Positions 17,056 through 24,111 of a stretch of 64,000 bases of DNA are shown piece after piece. The position numbers were made by a program, and so were the translations under genes. The notes beneath the pieces are model-generated. The model searched no databases and was not told the origin of the DNA. It worked only from the letters and a program-made list of their open reading frames with translations. The stretch spans positions 1 to 64,000 of the forward strand of contig NZ_ML660160.1 of NCBI RefSeq assembly GCF_007004725.1, given 5' to 3'. The stretch's first letter is position 1. Each line of letters opens with the position of its first letter. The stretch comes from Aliikangiella coralliicola (lineage in GTDB: Bacteria; Pseudomonadota; Gammaproteobacteria; Enterobacterales; Kangiellaceae).

Positions 17056-18201
17056 TTATTTCTCGGTAATCTTAATCAGATCATTCATTACGCTATCGAG
17101 CCCTCCGTAAACCGTTAGTTGATTGATTTTTCCGGTGACTCTTTCCAGTACTTCTAACTCTTTAAGTCGCATCAAGGTAGAGTTACCCTCCATGACTTTC
17201 GCAGTGTTATGAAGTGAACGGGTAGCCTGAGTTTCTTCTTTTCGCCTAATCAGATTTGCCTCGGCTGCTTTTTGTGCTTCGACAACCTGGTTCAGGATAC
17301 TTTTCATCTCGCCAGGTAAAATAATATCCTTTACACCGACATCATGAATACTCAAGCCATAAGCGTAAGCTTTTGACTTGATCCGCTTTTCGACAATCTG
17401 ATTAACAATATCTTTGTCTTCCAAAATAGCGTCGAGAGTTCTTGTTCCAACAACTTCTCTGAGTGCTAGCTGAAATTCTCGATATAAGAAATCAGTATGG
17501 CTTTTTAGTAAAACAGCAACCTTTTCAGTGTCGATCACGCGGTAACTTGCTGAAAGATTGATCCTGAGACTAACCCTGTCCTTGGTTAGTATTTCTTGCC
17601 CGTTGATATCCATATTCTGTAATCTACAGTCCAAAATTCCGACTTCAATATTTTGGTTGAAGCGCCAGAAACCATAGTTACCTGGTTTTAGGATCTTTTC
17701 CAGTTTTCCGTTGACTTTCAAAAGCCCAACATGGTTGTCCGCAATCTCAGCATAGTAAATCGAATTAGAACCGGCCACGTAAATTGAGGTTCCTTTATTT
17801 CTTACCAACACGGGTAGCAAGCGCTTATCGACATGAAAGTCTTCGCTAATATCGATTATCTTGACCTCAACTTTGACGGCAACATCCCAGAACATTTTGA
17901 ATGTATTTGGTGGGATAACATTTGATAATTTTCCGTCGAAGTAAACTAATCCAACTTCATTCTCTTTAGTATCATAACTAATAACTTCGTTACCCAGCAG
18001 GTCGTAATAATTTTTAATCAAAAAGCGACCGAGATGATTGTTTAACTCCGGTTTCGTTATATCGTATCGAATAATTTCGATGTTCGCAGATAAGTTGAAT
18101 AAGTGATATTCGCCGGGTTGTAAAAGCCGCTCTAGTCGATTGTTTCGAAATAGCAATACTCGCTCGTTATCGGCGACGTTTATTGTTGTAAATCCTAGCA
18201 T
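17056..18201 (-). CDS. slipin (band-7/SPFH family) protein
   Basis: This 381-residue SPFH/band-7 protein is of the kind found in RtcR-controlled operons. The SPFH domain spans about 155-320: I-L-T-K-D-R-V-S-L-R-I-N-L-S-A-S-Y-R-V, L-R-E-V-V-G-T-R-T-L-D-A-I-L and Y-G-L-S-I-H-D-V-G-V-K-D-I-I-L-P. An Ala/Glu-rich coiled coil and a C-terminal tail follow. Unlike most slipins it has no N-terminal membrane hairpin. Instead residues 12-43, 81-113 and 156-187 are three related beta modules (N-x-V-G-L-L-x-x-x-G-K-L-type). The ATG has AAGGAG seven bases upstream. Band-7 proteins oligomerise as scaffolds; the partner here may be the HEAT protein or the Rtc enzymes (inference). Confidence 0.88.
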   Translation of the reverse strand: MLGFTTINVADNERVLLFRNNRLERLLQPGEYHLFNLSANIEIIRYDITKPELNNHLGRFLIKNYYDLLGNEVISYDTKENEVGLVYFDGKLSNVIPPNTFKMFWDVAVKVEVKIIDISEDFHVDKRLLPVLVRNKGTSIYVAGSNSIYYAEIADNHVGLLKVNGKLEKILKPGNYGFWRFNQNIEVGILDCRLQNMDINGQEILTKDRVSLRINLSASYRVIDTEKVAVLLKSHTDFLYREFQLALREVVGTRTLDAILEDKDIVNQIVEKRIKSKAYAYGLSIHDVGVKDIILPGEMKSILNQVVEAQKAAEANLIRRKEETQATRSLHNTAKVMEGNSTLMRLKELEVLERVTGKINQLTVYGGLDSVMNDLIKITEK

Positions 18202-18553
18202 CTAACTTCTCCTTATTTTTCACTTTTCCGATGCTTTTTTGTTGGACTTCCTGCTAGAGAATGGCAAGCACTATTTGGAATTAACGGGAAGCCAAGATGA
18301 GAGGAATCATTTTTCAACTTCTGCCAGCAAAACTTTGCAGAGTGTTAATGAAAAAATTATCGTCGATCAAGTTTTCGCGTTAATCCAACCCATAGCGAAT
18401 GGTCATTAATAGCGGGAGAACTCAATCAGAAGTAGGGAAACGTCCCATGTGCTAATATTTGTTCTCCGGAAGTCCTCAGTTTATGAGCTATTGCTCGTTG
18501 CCTTTCGGCATTAAGTAAGTTCCATTTGGAATGGAGTCGATTTTCAGTCGACT
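18202..18553 (-). ncRNA. candidate structured RNA between tRNA-like gene and slipin
   Basis: No protein gene fits. Read on the minus strand straight after the CCA end of the tRNA-like gene, there is a row of compact hairpins. They are AGTCGA/TCGACT (18535-18553), a TTCCA/TGGAA palindrome (18520-18531), TGCC-GAAA-GGCA with a GNRA tetraloop (18499-18510), GAGC-AATA-GCTC (18485-18496) and GGGA-CGTT-TCCC (18435-18446). Such density in an otherwise AT-rich gap suggests an RNA product or a processed trailer, not spacer. I cannot assign it to a known family; Y RNAs are the obvious comparison because some rtc operons encode them. Confidence 0.5.
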
Positions 18554-18630
18554 TGGCTACTAAGGTCGGAATCGAACCGACTACCCACTGGTTATATGCC
18601 AGTTGCTCTACCCGAATGAGCTACAAAGTA
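18554..18630 (-). tRNA. non-canonical tRNA or tRNA-like RNA, anticodon position UAU
   Basis: A full cloverleaf can be drawn on the minus strand. Acceptor TACTTTG/CTTAGTA, then TA, D-arm GCTC/GAGC with GG in the loop, anticodon stem ACTGG/CCAGT with loop CATATAA, variable GGGTA, T-arm GTCGG-TTCGATT-CCGAC, discriminator G and an encoded CCA. Oddities: two U-U mismatches in the acceptor stem (pairs 5-68 and 6-67), U1-A72 at the end, A instead of U at position 33, and G73. The anticodon position reads UAU (Ile AUA), but these features make normal decoding doubtful. It sits inside the rtcB-rtcA-slipin operon, so it may be a decoy, sensor ligand or repair substrate. Confidence 0.75.
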
Positions 18631-18794
18631 TTGGGAGTTTAGATTGTGTAATAAACTTGGTACACAGAAAGGTATTCCCACTGCGCCGGACTGATATGAG
18701 AATCAGAACCGCTAAATTTATTGCATTACTAAACACTTTTGGATTGCGCGAAAATCAAACTCTCGCGCCATCACATTCTGTTTGGCCGCTTTGT
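18631..18794 (-). other. structured spacer between rtcA and the tRNA-like gene
   Basis: The 164 bases contain GCGCGA/TCGCGC (18746-18751 with 18763-18768), a CTGAT/ATCAG stem near 18690-18706 and AGTTTA/TAAACT just before the tRNA-like 5' end. This may be a processing leader for the tRNA-like RNA. Confidence 0.4.
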
Positions 18795-19880
18795 TCAGAC
18801 AATTAAGTCTGATTTTTGAACTTCAGTTTTAATTCCGTCTGAATTCAAGTTCAGGCCTTGAACTTCTATTTTATAAGTGTCACTTTCGATTTCCGATGTC
18901 TGAATAGCTGAATCGATAAACTGATTGATGACGGCTATATTGGTTGCAACATGTTGACTCATTTCGTGAGTAATAAAACTACCTCCAGAAAACAAAGCCA
19001 TAGGTAAAAGTAGTTGATCCGCTAAATACTCTCCTACTACAGCACTCGAATTTCGATAACGCTTTAGTGCATTGATTGCTGTTCCCGCAATCGTTTCAGC
19101 GCGAATATTTCGTTGTGCAACGGCTTCAAATATTTCAACGCAATTTGTAAACTCCAACTTAAGAGAAATGATATTCCCGGGGCTGAAAGAATCGACCAAT
19201 ATTTCTCTTAAGTCCTGCTCTTTCCATTTAAGCTTTCTAACCACTTGTTTTAACTCTCTTTGACTAACATGCTGCGGAATTTTTGCGGTAAAAGTTGTGG
19301 CGCTCCTTGCCACTGGTTCACCTCTCTCCAATAATTTTAATCGTTGGCCACTAATTCTCGGGTGTACTTGTGCTGTCCATTGCCCGCCGCCGTTAGGATA
19401 AAAACCGTAACGCTGTAACTCGGTATTTGCCTTGACGCCGAGTATTTCTAGTGTTTTCAAAAAGCAAGCAGTTAAAAATTCAAAACTCGGAGCTTGCTGG
19501 TTATGCGTACCGCCTTCGAGCTCAATATTCGACATCCCTTTTCCTAACAGCAGAGCCGGCAGAATTGTTTGAAATACCAGGCTGGTGCTTCCGGCTGTGC
19601 CGACGGCAAAGCGATAGTCACCATGTTTTATTTTTCCCGGGGTAAATTCTATATAGTCAGAACACAACTCGTCTCCACTAACTTCGGCGTCGCAAACTTC
19701 TTTTGCGGCTCTTACACAAGTTAAGTGTTGACGCAACAATCCCGACTTTTTTCGACCCGCGCGAATATTTTTAATCTTAACTGGCTGGCCTAAACACATA
19801 GCGAGAGAAAGTGATGACCGTAAAATCTGTCCACCGCCTTCACCCTGTGAGCCATCAATAACTAATACTTTTCTTTTCAT
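18795..19880 (-). CDS. rtcA: RNA 3'-terminal phosphate cyclase
   Basis: This 361-residue enzyme converts RNA 3'-phosphate ends to 2',3'-cyclic phosphates using ATP through a histidine-adenylate. It is close to E. coli RtcA in length. The N-terminal I-D-G-S-Q-G-E-G-G-G-Q-I-L-R-S-S-L-S motif, G-T-A-G-S-T near residue 95, E-G-G-T-H-N-Q-Q-A-P at about 122, and the nucleophile H310 in S-Q-H-V-A-T-N (E. coli His309) are all present. It lies 195 bases downstream of rtcB, with a hairpin repeat in the gap, and upstream of the tRNA-like gene. The ribosome site is weak (AAGAAAG). RtcA also helps set the supply of cyclic-phosphate ends sensed by RtcR (from published work on the E. coli system, as remembered). 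Confidence 0.95.
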   Translation of the reverse strand: MKRKVLVIDGSQGEGGGQILRSSLSLAMCLGQPVKIKNIRAGRKKSGLLRQHLTCVRAAKEVCDAEVSGDELCSDYIEFTPGKIKHGDYRFAVGTAGSTSLVFQTILPALLLGKGMSNIELEGGTHNQQAPSFEFLTACFLKTLEILGVKANTELQRYGFYPNGGGQWTAQVHPRISGQRLKLLERGEPVARSATTFTAKIPQHVSQRELKQVVRKLKWKEQDLREILVDSFSPGNIISLKLEFTNCVEIFEAVAQRNIRAETIAGTAINALKRYRNSSAVVGEYLADQLLLPMALFSGGSFITHEMSQHVATNIAVINQFIDSAIQTSEIESDTYKIEVQGLNLNSDGIKTEVQKSDLIV

Positions 19881-19960
19881 TTTCTTTCTTACGTTTATTC
19901 ATTTTTTAACTAGTAAAATTCATGTGATATTAAGTCATACAAAGCTAGTCAAATACTAAG

Positions 19961-19999
19961 AACCCCTCTCCATTATTTGCTCCTTGCGGAAGAGGGGTT
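19961..19999. repeat. G+C-rich hairpin repeat between rtcB and rtcA
   Basis: AACCCCTCT (19961-19969) pairs with AGAGGGGTT (19991-19999). The arms resemble the CCCTCTCC/GGAGAGGG hairpin at 11509. No T-run follows, so it may be a dispersed intergenic repeat that stabilises the upstream rtcB message. Confidence 0.55.
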
Positions 20000-20075
20000 A
20001 ACACGAGAGAGTTTTCCATTTCTCTTCGCGTGTTCCGAACAAAAGGATTTGTTAGAAGCATTTATATTGATAATA

Positions 20076-21308
20076 TTAGCCTTTAACACAAAGCACTTGT
20101 TTTAATGTATAAACCACTTCTACCAGGTCACTTTGTGCTTCCATGACTTTATCAATGTCCTTGTAAGCTGATGGTGTTTCATCAATAACGTCCCTGTCTT
20201 TTCTACATTCAACCCCTTCTGTTGCGCGTAGATGTTCTTCCATAGAAACCAGCTTTTTGGCTTTGGTACGAGACATCACTCGTCCAGCGCCATGACTACA
20301 GCTACAAAAACTATCCGGGTTTCCTAAACCTCTAACAATAAATGATCTCGCTCCCATACTTCCGGGAATGATCCCCATTTCACCCTCCCTGGCGCGCACT
20401 GCTCCTTTCCGAGTAACCAGCACATTTTTTCCAAAGTGATGCTCTCGCGAAATGTAGTTGTGGTGACAGTTAACCGCTTCAACACTAGCGTCAAAATCTT
20501 TATTCATTACCGATTTCACCGCTCCGATAACGCGATTCATCATCACTTCCCGATTAAGTCGGGCAAATCCTTGTGCCCATTCGACTGCTTCCACGTAGTC
20601 GTTAAAGTTATCACTTCCTTCTGCTAGATAAGCCAGGTCTCTATCGGGTAAGTTGATATGCCAACGCTGCATATCTTTTTTCGCTTTTTCGATAAAGTAA
20701 GTTCCAATACGGTTACCGACACCTCGTGATCCGCTATGCAACATAAACCAGACTTGCCCATGTTCATCTAAACACACTTCGATAAAGTGATTTCCTGTTC
20801 CTAGTGTTCCGAGATGACCAATATTGTTGGTATTTTTAAGTACGGCGTGTTTATCACATAAAACATCAAACACTTGTGATAATCCTAACCAGGCATCTGC
20901 GACATCTGCGGGAATATTTCCCCAGGCTCCTTTATCTCTCCGACCTCGGGCTCTCGCCGACCGTCCGTGAGGAACCGCGGCTTCGATAGATGAGCGCATC
21001 GGCGCAAGGTTGTCTGGCAATTGAGAGGCACTCAAACTGGTTTTTACCGCCATCATTCCGCAACCGATATCAACTCCAACTGCGGCGGGAATGACCGCGC
21101 CAACCGTTGGTACAACGCTTCCAATTGTTGCGCCTTTTCCTAAGTGAACATCCGGCATGGCCGCAACCCACTTATGGATGAAAGGGAGGCCTGCAATATT
21201 TTTTAACTGCTGCCTGGCTTCTTCTTCAAATGGAACACCTTTGGTCCATGATTTGATAGGAGCGCCTGAAGATTGCATTACTTCGTATTTCATCGTGTTG
21301 TTTTCCAT
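20076..21308 (-). CDS. rtcB: RNA-splicing ligase RtcB
   Basis: This 410-residue GTP/Mn-dependent RNA ligase joins 2',3'-cyclic or 3'-phosphate ends to 5'-hydroxyl ends and repairs cleaved tRNA and rRNA. It is near-colinear with E. coli RtcB: M-P-D-V-H-L-G-K-G-A-T-I-G, metal Cys in D-I-G-C-G-M (C83), G-T-G-N-H-F-I-E, N-C-H-H-N-Y and the guanylylated H339 in S-C-S-H-G-A-G-R-V-M-S-R. The ATG at 21308 has GGAAT upstream; the ATG five codons later matches the E. coli start. It is the first gene of the repair operon, about 20 bases from a predicted sigma-54 start site, and divergent from rtcR. Confidence 0.97.
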   Translation of the reverse strand: MENNTMKYEVMQSSGAPIKSWTKGVPFEEEARQQLKNIAGLPFIHKWVAAMPDVHLGKGATIGSVVPTVGAVIPAAVGVDIGCGMMAVKTSLSASQLPDNLAPMRSSIEAAVPHGRSARARGRRDKGAWGNIPADVADAWLGLSQVFDVLCDKHAVLKNTNNIGHLGTLGTGNHFIEVCLDEHGQVWFMLHSGSRGVGNRIGTYFIEKAKKDMQRWHINLPDRDLAYLAEGSDNFNDYVEAVEWAQGFARLNREVMMNRVIGAVKSVMNKDFDASVEAVNCHHNYISREHHFGKNVLVTRKGAVRAREGEMGIIPGSMGARSFIVRGLGNPDSFCSCSHGAGRVMSRTKAKKLVSMEEHLRATEGVECRKDRDVIDETPSAYKDIDKVMEAQSDLVEVVYTLKQVLCVKG

Positions 21309-21338
21309 GCTAATTCCAATATTATTATTTTAATCTAA

Positions 21339-21354
21339 TGCTAATCGTGTGCCA
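21339..21354 (-). promoter_or_regulatory. sigma-54 (-24/-12) promoter of the rtcB operon
   Basis: On the minus strand TGGCAC-ACGAT-TAGCA matches the sigma-54 consensus, with GG and GC exactly ten bases apart. Transcription should start about 12 bases downstream, near 21328, giving a leader of about 20 bases before rtcB. RtcR is a sigma-54 activator, so the match is expected. Confidence 0.85.
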
Positions 21355-21438
21355 GTTTTTGAATATTTTATAAAATAACTTGTAATTTATTGTTTTTAAA
21401 AGGAAATAAAAGATTGTTACTTTTTCGCTCTAATTATC

Positions 21439-21498
21439 GATAGATCTAGACTTATTGTTTATCTATCAAAAATAATAAATAAATATCTTAAAAGATAT
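21439..21498. promoter_or_regulatory. candidate RtcR upstream activating sites
   Basis: Two inverted repeats lie 85-145 bases upstream of the -24 element. GATAGAT/ATCTATC occupies 21439-21445 and 21461-21467. ATATCTT-AA-AAGATAT occupies 21483-21498. This is the usual distance for enhancer-type sites of sigma-54 activators. Assignment to RtcR is inference. Confidence 0.45.
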
Positions 21499-21620
21499 CT
21501 TGTCATCGCTCGAATAAAAGATAAACTGTGCAAACTAAATATTTCTATGGATTACATTCTTACCGGAACGCGTACTTGTGGTATTGGACTGGCGAAATGA
21601 TTGATGAAGGAATTGCAAAA

Positions 21621-23225
21621 GTGAAAAAAAACAAAACATGTGCAATTAGTATATTAGGAACCAATCTTGATAGACGAGGGCGGAGCGCGAAACGCTGGGA
21701 TAAATGGCGTCCAACAATTGCATTGTGTCAGCAAGATGATTTGATAATAGACACCCTGGTACTTTTACATGAGTCAAATTTCAGGCGGCTAGCTGAGCAA
21801 GTCAAAGAAGACATTGCGTTGGTGTCGCCGGAAACAGAAGTGCATTTTTATGAAGTTGACTTCAGAGATCCCTGGGATTTTGAGTCAGTTTATGGTCAAT
21901 TGTTCGATTTTAGCCAGCAGTATCAGTTTTACCCTGATGAAGAAGAGTACTTAATTCACATAACTACCGGTACGCACGTAGCGCAGATCTGCTTATATTT
22001 GCTCACGGAAACTCACTATCTGCCAGGAAAGTTATTACAAACCTCTCCTGGAGGAAAAGACAATCCAACTGTTGGAAGTTACCAAACAATCGATCTTGAT
22101 TTATCAAAGTATGACCAAATTGCGTCTCGATTTAATCGAGAACGAGTTAAAGGAATTGATTATCTAAAGGATGGTATCGAGACGAGGAACACCAAATTTA
22201 ACCAGATGATCGCCCAGTTAGAGCAGGTTTCGATTTTATCAGAGGAACCTATGTTAATTACCGGGCCTACGGGAGCTGGTAAAACTCAATTAGTAAAGCG
22301 TATTTATCAACTCAAGAAACACCGCGGACAAATATCCGGTGGGCTGGTGATCGTTAACTGCGCAACCTTGCAAGGTGACAAGGCGATGTCAACACTATTT
22401 GGCCATAAGAAGGGAGCGTTTACCGGCGCGGTAGACGGACGCAATGGTCTTTTGTTGGAAGCTAACGAAGGATTATTGTTTCTGGATGAAATTGGCGAGC
22501 TGGGTATTGATGAGCAAGCGATGCTATTAAGAGCGATTGAAGAAAAGTGCTATTTACCACTTGGGTCAGATAAAGAAATCGCGAGTGATTTTCAATTGGT
22601 CGCAGGTACTAATTTGAATTTAAACAAAATGGTCGCTGAAGGAAAGTTTAGAGAAGATTTACTTGCGAGAATAAACTTGTGGAATTACCAACTACCTTCT
22701 TTAAAAGATCGCATCGAAGATCTTGAGCCGAATCTTGACTATGAACTTGAAAAGTTCGCGCGAAAAGCAGGACATATGGTAAGTTTTAATAAGGCCGCGA
22801 GGGAAAAGTATCTAAAGTTTGCAGTTTCTGCTGAAGCTTCCTGGCGAGCTAATTTCAGAGATTTAAATTCAAGTGTGATTCGCATGGCGACCCTATCGAG
22901 TGGTGGGAGAATTTCTGAAAAGCTGGTGGAGGAAGAAATTGTGCGATTAAAATTAAACTGGAGCGAAGGCCAAACTAATAAGTTTGACCCTGTGGTTATC
23001 GTGCGCAATTTGCTTGGCGAAGAACGGTCGGAATCGATTGATTTGTTCGATAAGTATTTACTTGCTGGAGTCAATGAAATTTGTAAAGAATCTAAATCAA
23101 TGGCTGATGCAGGAAGAAAGCTTTTTGGCGTGTCGAGGCTCAATAAAAAATCCACCAATGATTCTCATCGGTTAAAACAGGTGTTGGCGAAATTTGAGTT
23201 AGTATTTGAGGATCTTAAGGAGTAG
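21621..23225 (+). CDS. rtcR: sigma-54-dependent activator of the rtc operon
   Basis: This protein of about 534 residues has a CARF-type N-terminal sensor domain (about 1-185; [15 protein letters not shown]) thought to bind 2',3'-cyclic-phosphate RNA ends. An AAA+ domain follows: Walker A G-P-T-G-A-G-K-T (about 215), the sigma-54 loop G-A-F-T-G-A (about 265) and Walker B L-L-F-L-D-E (about 285). The end is a DNA-binding region with [17 protein letters not shown] 21621 was chosen because AAGGAA lies eight bases upstream and the length then equals E. coli RtcR; the frame stays open to GTG 21528 without a ribosome site. It is divergent from rtcB and activates it when damaged RNA accumulates. Confidence 0.95.
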   Translation: MKKNKTCAISILGTNLDRRGRSAKRWDKWRPTIALCQQDDLIIDTLVLLHESNFRRLAEQVKEDIALVSPETEVHFYEVDFRDPWDFESVYGQLFDFSQQYQFYPDEEEYLIHITTGTHVAQICLYLLTETHYLPGKLLQTSPGGKDNPTVGSYQTIDLDLSKYDQIASRFNRERVKGIDYLKDGIETRNTKFNQMIAQLEQVSILSEEPMLITGPTGAGKTQLVKRIYQLKKHRGQISGGLVIVNCATLQGDKAMSTLFGHKKGAFTGAVDGRNGLLLEANEGLLFLDEIGELGIDEQAMLLRAIEEKCYLPLGSDKEIASDFQLVAGTNLNLNKMVAEGKFREDLLARINLWNYQLPSLKDRIEDLEPNLDYELEKFARKAGHMVSFNKAAREKYLKFAVSAEASWRANFRDLNSSVIRMATLSSGGRISEKLVEEEIVRLKLNWSEGQTNKFDPVVIVRNLLGEERSESIDLFDKYLLAGVNEICKESKSMADAGRKLFGVSRLNKKSTNDSHRLKQVLAKFELVFEDLKE

Positions 23226-23534
23226 ATTGTAAATATCAGGCCTTTGAAAAGTGGCCCAGTATAACTTTTTTCAGTAGTTAACAACCTTGAATTTAAGAAT
23301 AGTAGGGTATGACGAAACAGACGTATTAGTATTTTTTATGATTAGAAATCAGTAACGTGGATTTTGATTTGTTAATTTTGGTTTAGGAGTTGATTGACTT
23401 ATCTATAGCATATGGATAGTATTTCGTGCCAAAATTTAGGTTATTAGAATAAGTATTATTTTGCCCTAACAACCTGAACTTAAAGTTTGATATGTGGTTT
23501 TAAGAACCCTGATGAATAAACTAAGGAAAGATAA
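23226..23534. other. intergenic region after rtcR
   Basis: The 309 AT-rich bases show no gene, RNA or clear terminator. The promoter of the small secreted protein at 23535 should lie here. Confidence 0.35.
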
Positions 23535-23879
23535 ATGAAAAAATTATTGTTGTTAATATTAATGTTTCCGATGATAACGGATGCTGCTAACTTTTCATGT
23601 AAGGGTAAAGTGAGTGTATTGGCTATAGGCCCGACCTCAGGTATTTTACAAGTAAACGCAGGCTATGGGGTACATTATTTGTGTAAACTTCATGAAGAAA
23701 TGAATGGGGTTCATCCGGAAATATGTAAAGCTTGGTATTCGATGTTCCTTACTGCGAAAGCTTCTGGAAAGCAGATGTCACAATCTTATTCACAGATACC
23801 AGGTGGTCCGCAAGATTGTGCATCTCTTGGCAGTTGGGTGACAACTACAACTCCATATTTCGTTCAGATTGTAGATTAA
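23535..23879 (+). CDS. small secreted cysteine-containing protein
   Basis: This 114-residue protein is not recognised. AAGGAAAG lies six bases before the ATG, and the N-terminus is a clean signal peptide (M-K-K-L, hydrophobic run, cleavage near T-D-A-A). The mature part of about 97 residues has four cysteines (S-C-K, L-C-K, I-C-K, D-C-A), fitting two disulfides in a periplasmic or exported domain. It is flanked by rtcR and a convergent TonB-dependent receptor, and seems to stand alone. Confidence 0.7.
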   Translation: MKKLLLLILMFPMITDAANFSCKGKVSVLAIGPTSGILQVNAGYGVHYLCKLHEEMNGVHPEICKAWYSMFLTAKASGKQMSQSYSQIPGGPQDCASLGSWVTTTTPYFVQIVD

Positions 23880-24039
23880 GTGTTGCTGGCAGTCACCTAA
23901 ATATTATTTATAAAACCGTCAGAAATATCCTTGCCATTTGAGTATTGGTGATGATTTGGTTGGTTCAGATGTAATCTACGCTTTGAACTGGTTTTTTCGA
24001 ATCAAAACTTCCTATTGGCAGGGAGCTTTAAACTTTTAG

Positions 24040-24072
24040 ATGATACGGTATATTCCAACTTTCTCGTATCAT
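24040..24072. terminator. possible bidirectional terminator
   Basis: ATGATACG (24040-24047) pairs with CGTATCAT (24065-24072), loop 17 bases, between convergent genes. The T-run is weak. Confidence 0.3.
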
Positions 24073-24111
24073 TTCTAGACTAAAGTTAAATACAGGACAG
24101 CGACGAGACTG

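Noticed and set aside
21528-21620. An in-frame 31-codon extension at the start of rtcR
   Set aside because: GTG 21621 has AAGGAA at good distance and gives the length of E. coli RtcR; the upstream GTG has no ribosome site.
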